This document shows, piece after piece, positions 12,553-25,679 of a stretch of 64,000 bases of DNA. Source of the DNA: Diprion similis (taxonomy: Eukaryota; Arthropoda; Insecta; Hymenoptera; Diprionidae); the NCBI RefSeq assembly GCF_021155765.1, contig NC_060115.1, positions 6,118,493-6,182,492 of the forward strand, given 5' to 3'. Numbering within the stretch: the first letter of the stretch is position 1; each line of letters begins with the position of its first letter. The position numbers and the translations under genes were made by a program. Under the pieces are notes generated by a model that was given only the letters and a program-made list of their open reading frames with translations, was not told where the DNA came from and searched no databases.

Positions 12553-15500
12553 CTATCTTTTAATAGACCAGGATGTTCTGTTACTGTTTCCAGCCGTTCC
12601 TTCGTCAAGCTGACATTGGAGATCCCTCACTGTTTCCTGAAGACGTCTTTTTTCTTCCAGCAAAACGCTGACGTCTTCTTGGGCAGCATTCAGACATGAA
12701 CGCAAAACTTCTGATTCTTCTTTGGTACGACGCAACTTCGAATTTTCTGCCGATAAGCGTTCGAACGTAGCTAGTCTACGCCTCAATTCTTCATTATCAG
12801 ACTTAAGTTGCTGGGTGAATTGCCGCAAGCTGGTCAATTCCAATTCGGTTTCTATCTCTTTGGCGCTTTGAATATTCCCATTCGATATCGTAGCTTCCGA
12901 GCTGCTTTCCACTAGAGTACCAACTGTTGGATGGAATGTACGGTTTATAACGAAAAGTAACTTATAGCTACAAAAAACACACTGACCCAGCACAGCTATT
13001 GTACTAAAATCTCGTATACCATGCTTGCTCTATCACTGCTTGGTAGAATTGATTATAACATTTTTAAACAATTTCGTGCTTTAGAATATGTTTCAGTGAA
13101 TTTTTTCAAGTCCTGTGCAATAAAAGTCAAGTTCTCCTTTCATTTCGAAAATGATTTTGAAATTTTGACAATCATCCCAAAGCTGATGAAAGTCCTTGGC
13201 AAATAGCTAGAGTGTTGCAATTCCAACTATATGTATTATTGCTCTATCGGCACCAATTCTTTGCTGCCATTCGATTCCAGATAACCGAAAAACGAGGACT
13301 TTATTACTATTGCTAAATTTCATAGACGGTGATGACATAAAACAACATGCACTAGAATATTCAGATAGCAGCAAAAGTTTGAAAACGACCCAACAATGCT
13401 GCGGCATTTGTGCCGAAGAAAGCTCTACATCTAAATAGCTATAAATTGCAAAATGTGTGTTTTTCCAATGCTCACATTCGAGAGGCCTTCTGAGTGCACA
13501 GGACAGTAATGCAACATTTATTACCAATAACTGCAAATAAAAATGCCACTTGATATGGCGAATATGGCAGGGAGGATCGCTATTTGTCGTAATTCGCATT
13601 ATTACAATAAATATACGTATCGGTTTCAGAGGGTCCAAAATTAACTTACTCTTACACTATTACATGTAATACATAAACAATGTGAAAACACGTATAAATG
13701 CTGTTTCAACATAGAATCATGACACAAATGAGAGCTAAGATTTAGAGTTGAGTTTAAATTAAGAGTGAATGCTACCTTCAGACCTTGTTTAAGAAAAGTT
13801 TTAGTAATTACTGAACCGTCATTACCACTATATGCCCAAGGGCTTTCACCACAAGTAGACGCTAATGAAAATTCAGTCTTCTCTCAACTCACCAATAGGT
13901 TCAATATGGAAGACTCCACTGATATCCCGCGAGATTCTGAGTCTAGAGATATCCAAATCTATTGGAATCGGTCCAGGTGATGTTATGTTATTTGGTGGAC
14001 GATCTTCATTAAGATGCAACGAGATGTTTTCCAAGTATATCTGAGAAACGTAAAATTGAAATCCTTAGTATTTGGCAAGCTAAAACCAGGTAGACAATTT
14101 ACCTGCATAGGTATTGGCTTTGGTACAATTTCGTCCTCTGCCAAGTCAGTCAGGCCAGTAACTGAGCTCATGGATAACGTCAGTGGAACATCTGCCACTT
14201 TAACTTCTAATCTATCTTCGAATAATGCCATCACATTAGCTTTGTCCTGCATATCTATATTGTCACTAGATACTTGAGGTTCCAAAGGTGCATTTCTATC
14301 CTTGGAAGATCGTCTGCTGCTTCCACTGGTACTTTGACTGGCACGTGAAAGTCTGCGATAGTCCTCTTTATTTTTTAAACCGTGTTCCAATCGCACTTTC
14401 ACACGTGATCGACAATCAGAGTCACAGGGTAACTCAATCCATCCCCGAGACCGAGAGCTGAACTTGGTCTGTTTGATAAAATACATTAATAGCAGAACTA
14501 TCTGGATATCCTTTGAAGTAGGTAAAATTACACTACCAAGTCATAATTTCTTAAAAAATTCAAAAACCTTATCGTATCGCGTGTGTAATTCAAATAATTC
14601 CAGGCAGCCCTTGACACGATTTCAAAATACTTCAGTAATTGATGATTTTAAAAAATTTTCAAACAAGCATATTATTTATCTTACGACAATCATATACAAG
14701 GTACAATACATTTAAATTGGTAAGAATAAACAAACGATATTTCCTTTGTATGGATGTACATTGTAGGTAATTCAATCTGCAAATTCGTATTCAACAACTT
14801 GAGACAAATTTAAAAGGTCAGGGAAACGCATGCAAATTATTATTTGCCTCTGCAAAATTATTTTCACATCCAGGGAACTCACATGCAATTATAATACAAG
14901 CTATATAGCCCATGTGTGGCGTGAATTAGCAGAATAAGCTTGTGCCTCTTCTTTTCATGAGCACTAATATGATTACATGCCAATCCATGAAGCATGCCGG
15001 CGTAAGGATTAGTATGAGCCACTTTCAGCAATAACTGTGATAATTTTGATACTATCTGTATTGTCAGCGTCAACCGAAATATTGAAGTATGATATAGGTG
15101 ACAGTAGACTTTCGAAAAGTTGTTAATGAGCCTCTGAAATTGAATAGATTCTCTCACACTGTAAAGCACTTTTTTAAAGCCTGAGACGTATAACTCGAGG
15201 CCTTCTTTTGCATTATAATTACGACAAAAGCATAAGATAAGTGGGTAGCGATTATTGAATCAGTGAGTTGTTATCAGTTTGCAGTGAACTACCATGTACA
15301 ATAGGCACTTGATTCTAGTCAAGTTATATTAATTTGTAAACCCGTTCTACCACATGCAATATTGCTTATATGCTTAAGGTAGGTAAAAATATAAAATGAT
15401 TTGCCAATACCTTTCTCTTGGCCTGCCACAAGTGCCACACAAAAACATTCACAAGAGAGGGAGAGACGCGGGAGAAGGCATGCAAAAAAGTCAAGAGACA

Positions 15501-18500
15501 AAAATTTGTATAAATATATATGTATGGTCTTATAAATTAGTATTAGTTTGATTTGACGCAAACATTACCACATAACTACTTTGAAATTATTTTAAAATGC
15601 AACGGTATATCATGTAGGAACGGATACACCAATGCATGCACCTAACCAAACGAATCTTCCAATTCAGACTCATTTTTGTCGACATTGTCAGTCATGGATT
15701 ATCACAAAATTTATAGTCAAAGCAGTTATGTAGTTTCGAAGTAGCTGTAGAATGAATGTTATTTGAGCAAGCTCGAGTATAAAAAGTTGTTTGGCTAGTG
15801 ACATGTACCTTCCCATTGCGTTAGTTTGTAAAGCTCTTAGGATAAGAGAATTGATTTTTGTAAATAACTGGAAAAAAACTGTACCTGTTCTATAATGGTT
15901 TAATTGCAATTGTAATTACAAGAAATAGTCTCACCTGAAATTCATCCCATGGTATAGACGGGCATTCTTCGCTACCTACGTTCAAAACTTGAACTTTGAT
16001 GGCCGACGCAAAACCAGATGACTGCTGGATGAATTCTACTTTTGAAAGTTTGAACGTGGCAATCGAGACCTATGTAAATTACATTTATATTTTTGTGAGC
16101 ATCTATAATTGTTGACAAAAAGCAATTAAGTACTGAAGCTTAGAGAGACAACTATGCAAGATTGATCACAGTGCTTGAAATTGTCTGAAAAACATAACTC
16201 TGATACAATGCAATGTAAATAGAACATGTAATTTACCAGATCTCTTCTTCTGCATACACTATCCATGGAACGTTCACTCTGCGTATCCGGAGTTTCCTCT
16301 ACAACCTCACTTGCTTCCTCAACAGTAGTGATTCGAATTGTATTGTCTACAGCAAATGCCGCATCGAGCCTTTCCTGTTCCTCTAAGCTAACGACAACAT
16401 AGTTTTCACTATCTGAACTGACGTCACTTCGCATTGAAACTGTATCGCTACTTCCATCCTCTGGTGAAGGTTTCAGGGCAGAATCAATTGAGGTCATTAA
16501 ATTACTGAATCCTTTTTTCATCGATGAAAATCCAGCATTAAAATTATTTGGCATAAATGGTGGGGTGGAACCGCTTAGTATGGCTTTGGGCGGTGGCTGT
16601 TCGGTCTGAGCCTCGGTTTTCCTACGATCGTGAACTCGAAAGCTCGGAGCTGCTGGTTGGGCCTCAACCGATGTAAGTTGTTGTTCAATAGGTACAGAAT
16701 GAGGCTTGATAGATTCAGTACCATTTTGTTTAAAGGTAACTACAGCTTGCGTGACAATATCAGTTCGTGGAAAGTCCATGGATAAGGATGAGGAGACTTC
16801 GCTTTGTGGAGTTTCCACATCATTCGACGTGTTCATTCGTTTAGCACTAAAATCAACTCTATGATTCACAGCACTATTCTGCCACGGACCAGATCCGCCG
16901 AGATCATCCGCTATACTGGATGAATCGGGAACAACAGATTCCAAATCTCCCCCAGAGTTTTCTTTTCCAGGTGTTTGTGATGGCATTACGAAAGTTACCT
17001 CTAGTTGCGGTATCAGCGCACCAATGACTAAAGATCCTCCAGACTCAACTTTTAATATCTTATTCGAATCAACGGCTAAGAACGTTGCCATTTCGGACAC
17101 AGTCTCAGCCAGTCTCAACAGGAACAGGTATTGATAGTGATTAATTTGAACGCTAACTAAGTTGCTGATATAAGCAAGTCCATGAATATCTGCAGTGGGA
17201 GGAGCTTCGACATCAGGTGGCGATTTCACTTTCATGTGTAACCAAAGCGTAAGAGGAAACGCATCCAAGAATGGAACTGCCCGATTTTGACCAACGGCTC
17301 TAGCACCAAGAAAATCACCCCAGACTGGCTCCAAGTGACAACACCAAACGTCTTTAGCCTCAGTCCAAAGAAGCTCTTTGCTGAGCTGACGAACCATTTC
17401 GTTAATGGAATTACTACTGAAATTCTGAGGTGGATTCCTGATGCCATCCGTACCTAAACCACACAATGGAAGATCTTAGCTCTGATGTCAAATAGTATTG
17501 ATAATATACACATGAATGCACAATATTTGGTTTAAGGAATATTGTTTGAAAGATTACGGCCCATTTAAGATTGTCGTTTTCTTCCAATTCTTTTTGCACT
17601 CCACTTAGCAGACTATCTAGACAATTTTCAAGATAGATAAACGTGACTTTAAATTTTCTTGAAACACCCACGCAAAAACTCCCAATTTGATTAACTGATT
17701 GTACCTGCACAGTGCTGAAGAAATTTATCGGTAACTACATGGTAGTCTCCGGGTTGACTAGGAAATTCAGCACCAAAAAACATTTGACCCATTTGAAAAG
17801 CGTTCAGGCACTGGGCCAAATCTGCTCTGGAAGAACGCTCAGTCGATCTTACGTTCGTAACCGATGCTCTGGATGTTTGGATATGAAGCGACTTGGGACG
17901 ATCTCTTTGATTCGGGTGGTCTTGTTGACTTTCAAATATAACCTATTCATATGTTTATTTACATTTTAATTGCATACTTGTTGCAAACTAATTATTCTAA
18001 GTGAATTGTTATATTATTAATTCGATTCATCTTAAAAAACTCACCCTGGGAAGGATTGCTTCTATTTTTACATCAAAGTACATCAAGTTGGGTGAAGCAG
18101 GAGGAGCTTCTTCGCTTCTGTTTAGCAGAGAATGATGTAGATTCAAAGCAAACGAGTTGAACCATAGACAGGAAGAAATATCAAAGTTAATTTGAACAGG
18201 ATTAAGTTGTACGTAGAATTTTGGTGGTGGCACTGGAAAAATTTGAATTTAAAGTATATAAGCATTTTGTTTGTACAAATTGTAAATTCAAAATTGCAAT
18301 GATTGTACTAATGACCTACGTGGAAATGGTATATCTCCTGGATAGTAGTAGTAGGTGAATTCTGCGTGAAGAATAGTCACGTCCTCCGGAAAGCAAAATC
18401 GATCTCGATCCCCTAATATAAAATAAAACTATACAAGATCAGGGTTAAAAAAATTTCTGTGAATGCCAATGACATGCTACTGAGAAATACTTTGTAATGA

Positions 18501-21500
18501 ATATTTTCGGTTGAATTCGTTCAGTCAACACACGTACGTATATATACACATGTATAAAGTGGCCTAAAAATTCTCATTTATTCAGTTTATATTACTGACT
18601 GGTCAACGAGTAATGCCTGAAAGTTGACACAAGCTATTGTAGACCTACAACAATGACTACTGCTTTAAATTCTCAGATATTCATCATCAAGACAAGAATT
18701 TCTATCCATTGTATGATTCGTACATGTCACTTGCGATGCACCAACTGCAAACAGGACACCTACATAGACAATGTTTTCTGAGTTTCACATAACGACATCT
18801 TATTTTCTTTCAACAGGCAATAACGATGAATTTTTTTGTTCATGTGTTTCGCAACCAGCATTTTCTCAACACTCCACAAATATTAAAGGCTAACAGATAA
18901 TCGTCAACATAAAACCATATTTATTACGTGTATGTACTTATAATCACAGGTGGCTAATAACTTTATCAACACAATATTATACATTTCGATTATCTACTTG
19001 GGCCACTCTCTCATTATTTGTCAACATGTAATAAAAATGGTACACACTACATTTATGAACAAGCATAAGACAGCTACTTTTCAATTATACCTGCAGTATG
19101 CCTCTTCCGTGTTTGAGCTACGTATACCCAACGAAAAATATTATCAACGGAATCGTCAAAGCAATGCATAGAAAATACGAAATAAATATGTATATATTTA
19201 TCTTATGCTCTCTGAAAATTGTCAAGATATATTACCTGCGATGAATTCTTTTGGCACAGGTTTCCGAGCAGACGTTGTCACCTTATAAAGCGTAAAATCG
19301 TCTATTCTAATGATTACACAAGTTGTCATAAGCTTGGCCAATTGTTCCAGCACATAATTTTTTACTGGATTTCCACTGGGCTGATTCAGAGCCTTTTTTT
19401 GTTCCTGGACACTGGCCGATTGGGATTGTTGTTGGGCACTTTTTTCAAGATTATCGGAACTGCCCTTAGCGGAGTTACCTGTTTTTGGATCAGTAATTAC
19501 ACTTTTTTAAAATCACATCTAGGTATTTCAAAAATTGCATGATCTCATCTGAGTATCTCAGACTGATTTTTCGAGCCTTTAGAAAAAATAATCGATACCT
19601 ATTTTGTTATCTACCTGTAACATTGGCTTGACTCCTAGTCAGAGGTGAATGCTGCGTTCTTGTCGAGTCAATGAGATCCATAAACTGGCTGCGAAAAGCA
19701 TTTAAAGACTGCTGCAGCCACTGACTGTGCGGTGTTGCTCCTTCCCTGTATTTCGCCCAATGTTTTCTGTCCGCCATAGCCAGATGATAAGGATAATAAT
19801 CGATTTGAAACTTGACCAAAGATACTTGGAGTGCACCACCATCGCTCAGCTCTGGATACGAGGATCTGCCAGCTGTGAATGTGGATATAAAAAAAAATGA
19901 TGTAGTTTTATCATGAGCCTTAGCCAGAGAGGAAGCGTGCTGACCGTTACAACATGAAATTATGCATCAGAACTTACACCCTGGATCATCACATAAATGT
20001 AAGTCAATTCTCTGAGATAGAAAGTGATAGGAGGTTTCAACGACGTCAAATCTTGTGAACAGCCTAGATATAGCAGTATGGGATTGAGTCTTTGTCCTGG
20101 ATTGCTGGGAAATTTGTGCTTGATACTCCGGCAAAACCTGTAAACAGGATAGGTTTTCGAATTGGGCAAATAAGAAAGGGGTAAGAACTCTACCTCCAGC
20201 TTTCTAGCAGCTTTCGTCTTTCTCTCCAACACAGTAGCCTTCTCGACAAGCCCACCAAGAGAGTCAAGAAAGTGAAGCGCTGCTTTCAATTGGGAATCCG
20301 TTAAAACCCACAAAAGATCATCAAGTATAACAACCAGCCTGCATCCCATTACAAAACAATCTGAAATACAAATTAATTGTTACGAACAATTTCTGAAATA
20401 CGATTAGACGAATTATCTACATCTCTTAAAACCAACTGAATGTAAGGATTTTATTGCTAATCTGCTCACCAGATATTCTCTTTTTAATAGTTATTCGACA
20501 CCTAGCTTGATTGGTAAGCAGCCGAAGTGGTGTTAGTTCTTTATCTTTGGTACTACAAGCCTCTATCCTAACAGTCTGCCACTCCAGTTCCTTAAATATA
20601 AGTAATTGTCCTCTGTCAGGATCTTTCAACCGCGTCATTCTAAGATCACATCGCTGCCATTCTGGAGATTTAGACTCCACCATGATGCGAGACATCTGTA
20701 TAAGATTCGGTCGGTTAGCATAGGATAAAAATATGGTGTCAAGCAATGAATCTGTTAGATATCATCAAAAAGTTGGTACCTGAACAGAGGCAATAAACGC
20801 TGGGCTTTTGAAGGTAACAGAGACTGTATTAACAGCAACAGTTATTCCGTCGATCACCTTGTGAATGAAGGAATACTTTGCAGGTCCTGCATAGGAAGAT
20901 AATCCTTGAGGAGTTGACATGCTCCTTAAGTCCTCGCATGTCTCTACTTCGATATGAACCTCGTCTAAGCTCTATAATAAAACCAAATTCCAAAGTCTCA
21001 TTTTGTCTGAACATACTTTAGCCTCCTATGAGAAATACAAATGGTATCTGCAACGCGTAAGAGGAGAAAAGAAAGGGCAAAAGTAATCCCTCACCAAGAA
21101 TATAGGAACACTTTTGAGCTTGGTCCATTGTATTCTAAAAGTAACTCTGTTGCACCAAGCGCTTGTGAGTCGCAACCAAGAAGGCAGCTCCAGCAGGTCT
21201 GTTAGTACAATTTCATCGAGTTCCAAGTTAGTGAGTTCTCCCTCGCCCTTGAACGTGCTCAGATTAATTTTATCGGCGGATAAATTTTTGGTGAACCTTT
21301 GTAAAATAAAGATAATAATTATAGATTATAGAATAAGGACTTTGCATAATTTGATTTTCTGGAATCAATTTCAGGGATCTGAATTTTCCTGGGCATTGAA
21401 ATGAGTTATCGCATTGTCAAAATGACATCTGTATTCTTGACTTGCTCTGATGACATTTCCGCAAACGTATACGTGATAAAATAATATTTGAGATAATTGT

Positions 21501-21991
21501 AATGAGATTAAAAACGCATGACTACTCAATCAAAATGCATTCGATCTTGCAGGTTTGTTAAACAAGTATCACAATCTAATCGCGGGTATAAATATAATTA
21601 AGAACGAGAACAAAGAGTGTTTTGACAATTTGCAACCTAAGAAAAGATCAGCAGACGTGATAGAACTGCAATTAGCGTAATGACGATAAAATTGCGTCGG
21701 ACAAGGGATGAGATAAATTCGAAATTCGATTTGTTTTTGATTAGTGGAAATAGTTTTCACGCATTTGACGTTGAAAGTGGCAAGAGATGTGAAATATGCC
21801 ATAAGTACGACAGGTATGTACATGATTATTGTCTGCTCGTGTCATGGGCGGTGCGCAGTATTAAAGCTTGGCGACAAGAAAATATATCCAAGTGGATGCA
21901 GACGCGGGAGTGAATTCGTCGGATACGAAGGAAAGCGGCCAACATACCTCGACAGGTGTTTCAACAACTGGTTTTTAATTATTGACACCAT
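12553..21991 (-). CDS. BLTP3: Bridge-like lipid transfer protein, BLTP3 (UHRF1BP1/SHIP164) family
   Basis: Sixteen coding exons: 21991-21948, 21296-21095, 20971-20780, 20695-20470, 20360-20194, 20137-19978, 19872-19615, 19478-19236, 18412-18320, 18232-18045, 17942-17705, 17453-16237, 16069-15935, 14468-14103, 14040-13893, 12923-12553. Phases close throughout to give 1415 aa, near human UHRF1BP1 (about 1440). The start (IIKNQLLKHLSR, then FTKNLSADKINLST) is the chorein_N motif that begins a rod-shaped lipid-conducting groove. Other family signatures are LILDDLLWVLTDSQLKA-type (about 230-245), IDYYPYH in exon 7, and the NEDRPPNNITSPGP segment in exon 15. Exon 12 codes a long Ser/Pro-rich, probably disordered linker (about residues 800-1060). 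The last exon codes a coiled coil (about 1310-1400). Family members move bulk lipid at endosomal and other contact sites and bind Rab/syntaxin partners. Exon 11 acceptor was chosen because only that site keeps phase. Confidence 0.95.
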
Positions 21992-22300
21992 TTTCGAATG
22001 GGTGTTAGTAAACTTTTTTAGGATCAATGCATTTTTACATGGTTAGATTTCAACCATTTGGACCATTTGTACGATCGCCGACGTAGGTATTTCCGCGATC
22101 ACCGCGACGACTACCGCGCCATGCGTCACCTGACAGCCCTGCCCGCAAGGTTACAGAGGCTGCGCAGTGCGCACTCGGCCAGAAGCGCCAAAAGGCTGCG
22201 CAGCCAGTGCATCCGTGACGTCATCGCGCCGCGTCTTGGGTTGCAGTTTTACGCTGATCAGGCGCAGCAACGCGCGCGCAGAATATTTTTTCAATCTTGA
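21992..22300 (-). promoter_or_regulatory. GC- and CpG-rich promoter/5' UTR region of BLTP3
   Basis: This is the most CpG-rich stretch nearby (about 22070-22280, with GCGCGC, CGCGCC and CGTGACGTCATCGCG motifs). It includes a CRE-type TGACGTCA at 22217-22224. It lies immediately upstream of the BLTP3 ATG. The plus-strand ORF through it is Arg-rich and looks like a composition artefact. Confidence 0.55.
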
Positions 22301-24163
22301 TTATTCATACATACGTTAACTACCGATCGGAAACGAATTTTTACTTTACCGTTTCGGTCGTGCCGGAATCGGTAATAGAAATTCATGGAAACTGTTGGGT
22401 GTCGTTATCGAATTTTTATGTAAGGTGGTAATTTGCTTAAATGTTTGTACCAGATATAAAAAAATTTCCCAATACCAAAGTATTTATTCAGTTTATCGGC
22501 GGTGATTCTTACAAAAGGGGGGACAAATAAAAACGATTCACTTTATACTTCGAGTATGTAAGAACAATCTACAAGTACAGGTATACCGGAAAACTACGTC
22601 ATGAGCACGCATGGTTCTTATGATACGCATTCACGTAATGTCCCGGTATTCCCATTTCAGATATAATAGATTTATTATACAGATTAGGATGCATATCTAT
22701 GCTAATTCCAATTAGATAATTAGCTTATCTCAGCTTTATAGGCCGGTCCGTATTGTGCATACGTTATCGGAAAGTGGCTATGCGATATATTTCAAAATAA
22801 CTGCAGTACCCGCAATCTCAAATTCATATAAAAAAAAAACGCATACTACGAAAATGCATTTCCAAACTTCGTACTCACTTATTGCGATGTACATTTACGT
22901 CGAAATTATTGTAATCAGGAAGAAATTATAGAGTAAAGGAAATACTATGCTTCAGACTTATGCAAAAAACCAGTTGCGTAACTCAAATTAATTCTTATGA
23001 CCATAATAGAGGAAACGATCAGAAATAAATGTCATGTGGGTGTTGTTGAAAGCTGTTTGTATACCCAGACGAAATTTATTTAAACATACCCTACCAAGTA
23101 CCAGAACTGACAATGCATGGTGAAAGGATGTATCATTGTTGTATTAGCACTTAAATAAACTTAAGAAGCGTATGACATGCGCCTCAGGTGGTCCATGTGT
23201 ATAAATATTAAGTAACGTTGAACAATGAACGACACTTAGGAGAACATAAATGTATACGTATAACAAATAATATTCCCATTTGTCATCATGTTGCGTGGCA
23301 TGCATCAGTATTTCTTTCTTTACAACGGACTGCAGACTGTATTGACGAATATCATATTTGAGTCGATAACCTACTATAGATATTACAGATTTATGCTTAG
23401 GTAAGGTAAGAGATTTCTCTATTGAGAAACAGACTGGCGATAAGTACTAGGCTAACATGTTCGACTTTAACCAGCCATCACGATAATACGTGTGTAGGAT
23501 GCATATCAAGGTCATACGCGTTGCATCATTGCTTTTTTTATACTTTCTGGTTCCTTATCTATTCGATTGTAATCGTAAGTAAGGATGGTCTTGCACTCTG
23601 ACAATGAGTATGCAAGAGACAGCTTTTTCTTCCCAATTAGACATCGCGTTATTCGGTGAATTTTTACGCACATAAAAAACCTCGTTTTCAGATGAAGTAA
23701 TATTTCCGTGATGAAACTAAATTCTGACCGGAAAAACTCACCATCTTATTGCGAACGTATAGTAAAATGATTACGATATCTTAATCTCAAGGTGAAAGCA
23801 GCATAATCTCGTATGCAGACGCAATGCCGAAGTACGTTTATTTCTTTGATTATCTTGTTTCACGTCTCAAAGCAATAATTTTCTGCTAAAATTTTCAATT
23901 TCCTCAGAACTTTACCTAGCTTGTCTTAAAACTCATACAATTTGATTAAAAAAAAAAACTCTTCAAAGGCTATTAAATAAAAAGATTCTTACCACCGTTA
24001 AGATGTACTTTTAGATAGTCTATGGATGTCTTGTAGATCGAGATTGTTGATTCAAGTAGCACGACAAGAACGAGATGCCAGATTGCAGTTTTTTGAGGAT
24101 GGAAGAATGATCTGTGTGTACAAGGAAGCTGGCGATTAGAAAATAATAAAAAGAAACATAGTT
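22301..24163. other. Intergenic region, no gene seen
   Basis: AT-rich sequence between BLTP3 and the first EcKL gene. No ORF with coding features, no tRNA-like cloverleaf and no recognisable transposon end was found. The 3' UTR of the first EcKL gene probably occupies the right part. Confidence 0.6.
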
Positions 24164-25679
24164 TCATATCCAGTCTCTTTCCAAGAAAATTTGAAACATG
24201 ATCGTCAGTCTTTGCCTGTACGCCTCGAAATCAAGGTTGTCAAAATAGTCGACAGATCTTATTTCAGGACCGTTTCCCTCGATTTCGGCCTCAGCCTCGG
24301 GCAACAGAATAACTTTAACCATCAAGCAACAGTGAAGGGCCTCGGCGCCAACCCATTCCTTGCATTCGGCCAAGAAGTGGCTTCTCCCAAAGTTGCCAAT
24401 ATCACAATTCAGCTCCTCCAGGGTTTTGACAAGCCGATCATGGTACATGTTTAGCAGGTGATCAAAGTGGCATATCAAAACGTTTTCCGCGGTGCTGGCG
24501 ATCAGGAAATAGAGAAGATCTCTCACTGGACTGAGATGGCTGTAAGTCTGAAAATCGATGAACTTTATGGCCTCGACGTTACCTTCGTTGTCATTACGAA
24601 ACATCATATTGTTAATGGAGAAGTCAGCGTGGCATATGGTCCCAAACTGATTTGTCGGTGGGGTGTTGATAGTATCAACGCCGGTGTCCAGAGCATTGGC
24701 TATCCGAGCGTAATACGGATTCAGCCACTCGTTTTCCATGACCATTTTCTTGCAATTTTTAGCCGCACGAACTATGGAGGTCCACGGGTGGCTGAAGGTA
24801 ATCGCCTTCTTCACGAGCTTGGCAAATAATTCAGGCTTCTTTTTTCTCAATGCAATCCCGAGGCCGTGAAATGTCGCCAAAGTGCGGACCGTCATCTCCG
24901 ATTCAGCACGATCCAAGCCTTTCCACCTGTTTCCACATTTGTAACCAGCTGCGACGAGGTTTTCCAACAGTATAACGGCGTCGTCGTCGTCAGACTTGGT
25001 CTTCAGATCATCGGGTATCCTGGCGCCGAAGAACCTGGGAAAGTGGTTGAAGACCTTGGGTTTCGGGATTCCGTTTTCCAACTGAAGCATCTGATACGCT
25101 GGCAGGATCTCTTCGTAGGCGGCTACTTCTTTCGGAAATGTTACGGCGCTGTTGAAAACATCCTGGAAGAATTCGCTGGGTAGCATCTTCGCGACGACGT
25201 TCACCACCTTCGGCGTGGCGAACTTGTTCCTCCGTACCGTCACCTTCACAGCGAGCAGCACACTGCCGTAGTTCGAACCCGGGGGTGTCAACATCTTTGC
25301 CTCAAAGTCGTCCACCATTACATTTTCACCGTAGTCTCGTTCGAACAGGCCTTTTATAAATTTCCTCAATCGCTCGGCGGAGTTTCTCGCGATTTTCTTC
25401 GCCGCGATCCACTCTTCATTGTCTTGTCTGTATAGAGTGAAGATTAGTAAGTAAACTCTGTGAAGAAAGTCTGACAGTTGTGAAAACGCAGGTTTTTTTT
25501 TATTAGTTGAACAGTAAGAATATTAATTTCCAGTGATATTTGAAAATACTGAATTATTAAAATGTCAGTCACTGCGATTTTCACATTACTGTACGGTATT
25601 GCAATTAGGCAAAATAATAGTAATAATTGATGATGAATTACTCTCTGTCCTGATGTGTCTGCACCCTTTCGACTCCCAT
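24164..25679 (-). CDS. Ecdysteroid-kinase-like (EcKL/CHK) protein, divergent copy
   Basis: Two exons, 25679-25642 and 25427-24164, join in phase (12 codons plus 2 nt) to give 433 aa. The EcKinase/CHK kinase-like family (aminoglycoside-phosphotransferase fold) is recognised from AVILLENL, LATFHGLGIA, the Brenner-type loop HADFSINNMMF (279-289) and the metal-binding FIDFQ (302-306). Characterised members phosphorylate ecdysteroids; many others are linked to detoxification, so the substrate here is unknown. It is clearly more diverged than the other three copies and the only one with an intron in the coding region. The usual Leu-Trp after the catalytic Asp is Phe-Ser, although His, Asp and Asn of the loop remain. 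There is no signal peptide, so it is probably cytosolic. The first exon is short and rests on one donor, so the exact N-terminus is less sure than the rest. Confidence 0.9.

Noticed and set aside
22058-22300. Arg-rich 80-codon plus-strand ORF upstream of BLTP3
   Set aside because: It lies in a CpG-rich promoter-like patch; the Arg/Ala/Gln composition follows from GC content and there is no splice or family evidence.
24458-24829. Plus-strand ORFs of 87-123 codons over 24191-25183
   Set aside because: Antisense to the first EcKL gene, whose minus frame carries the kinase motifs.
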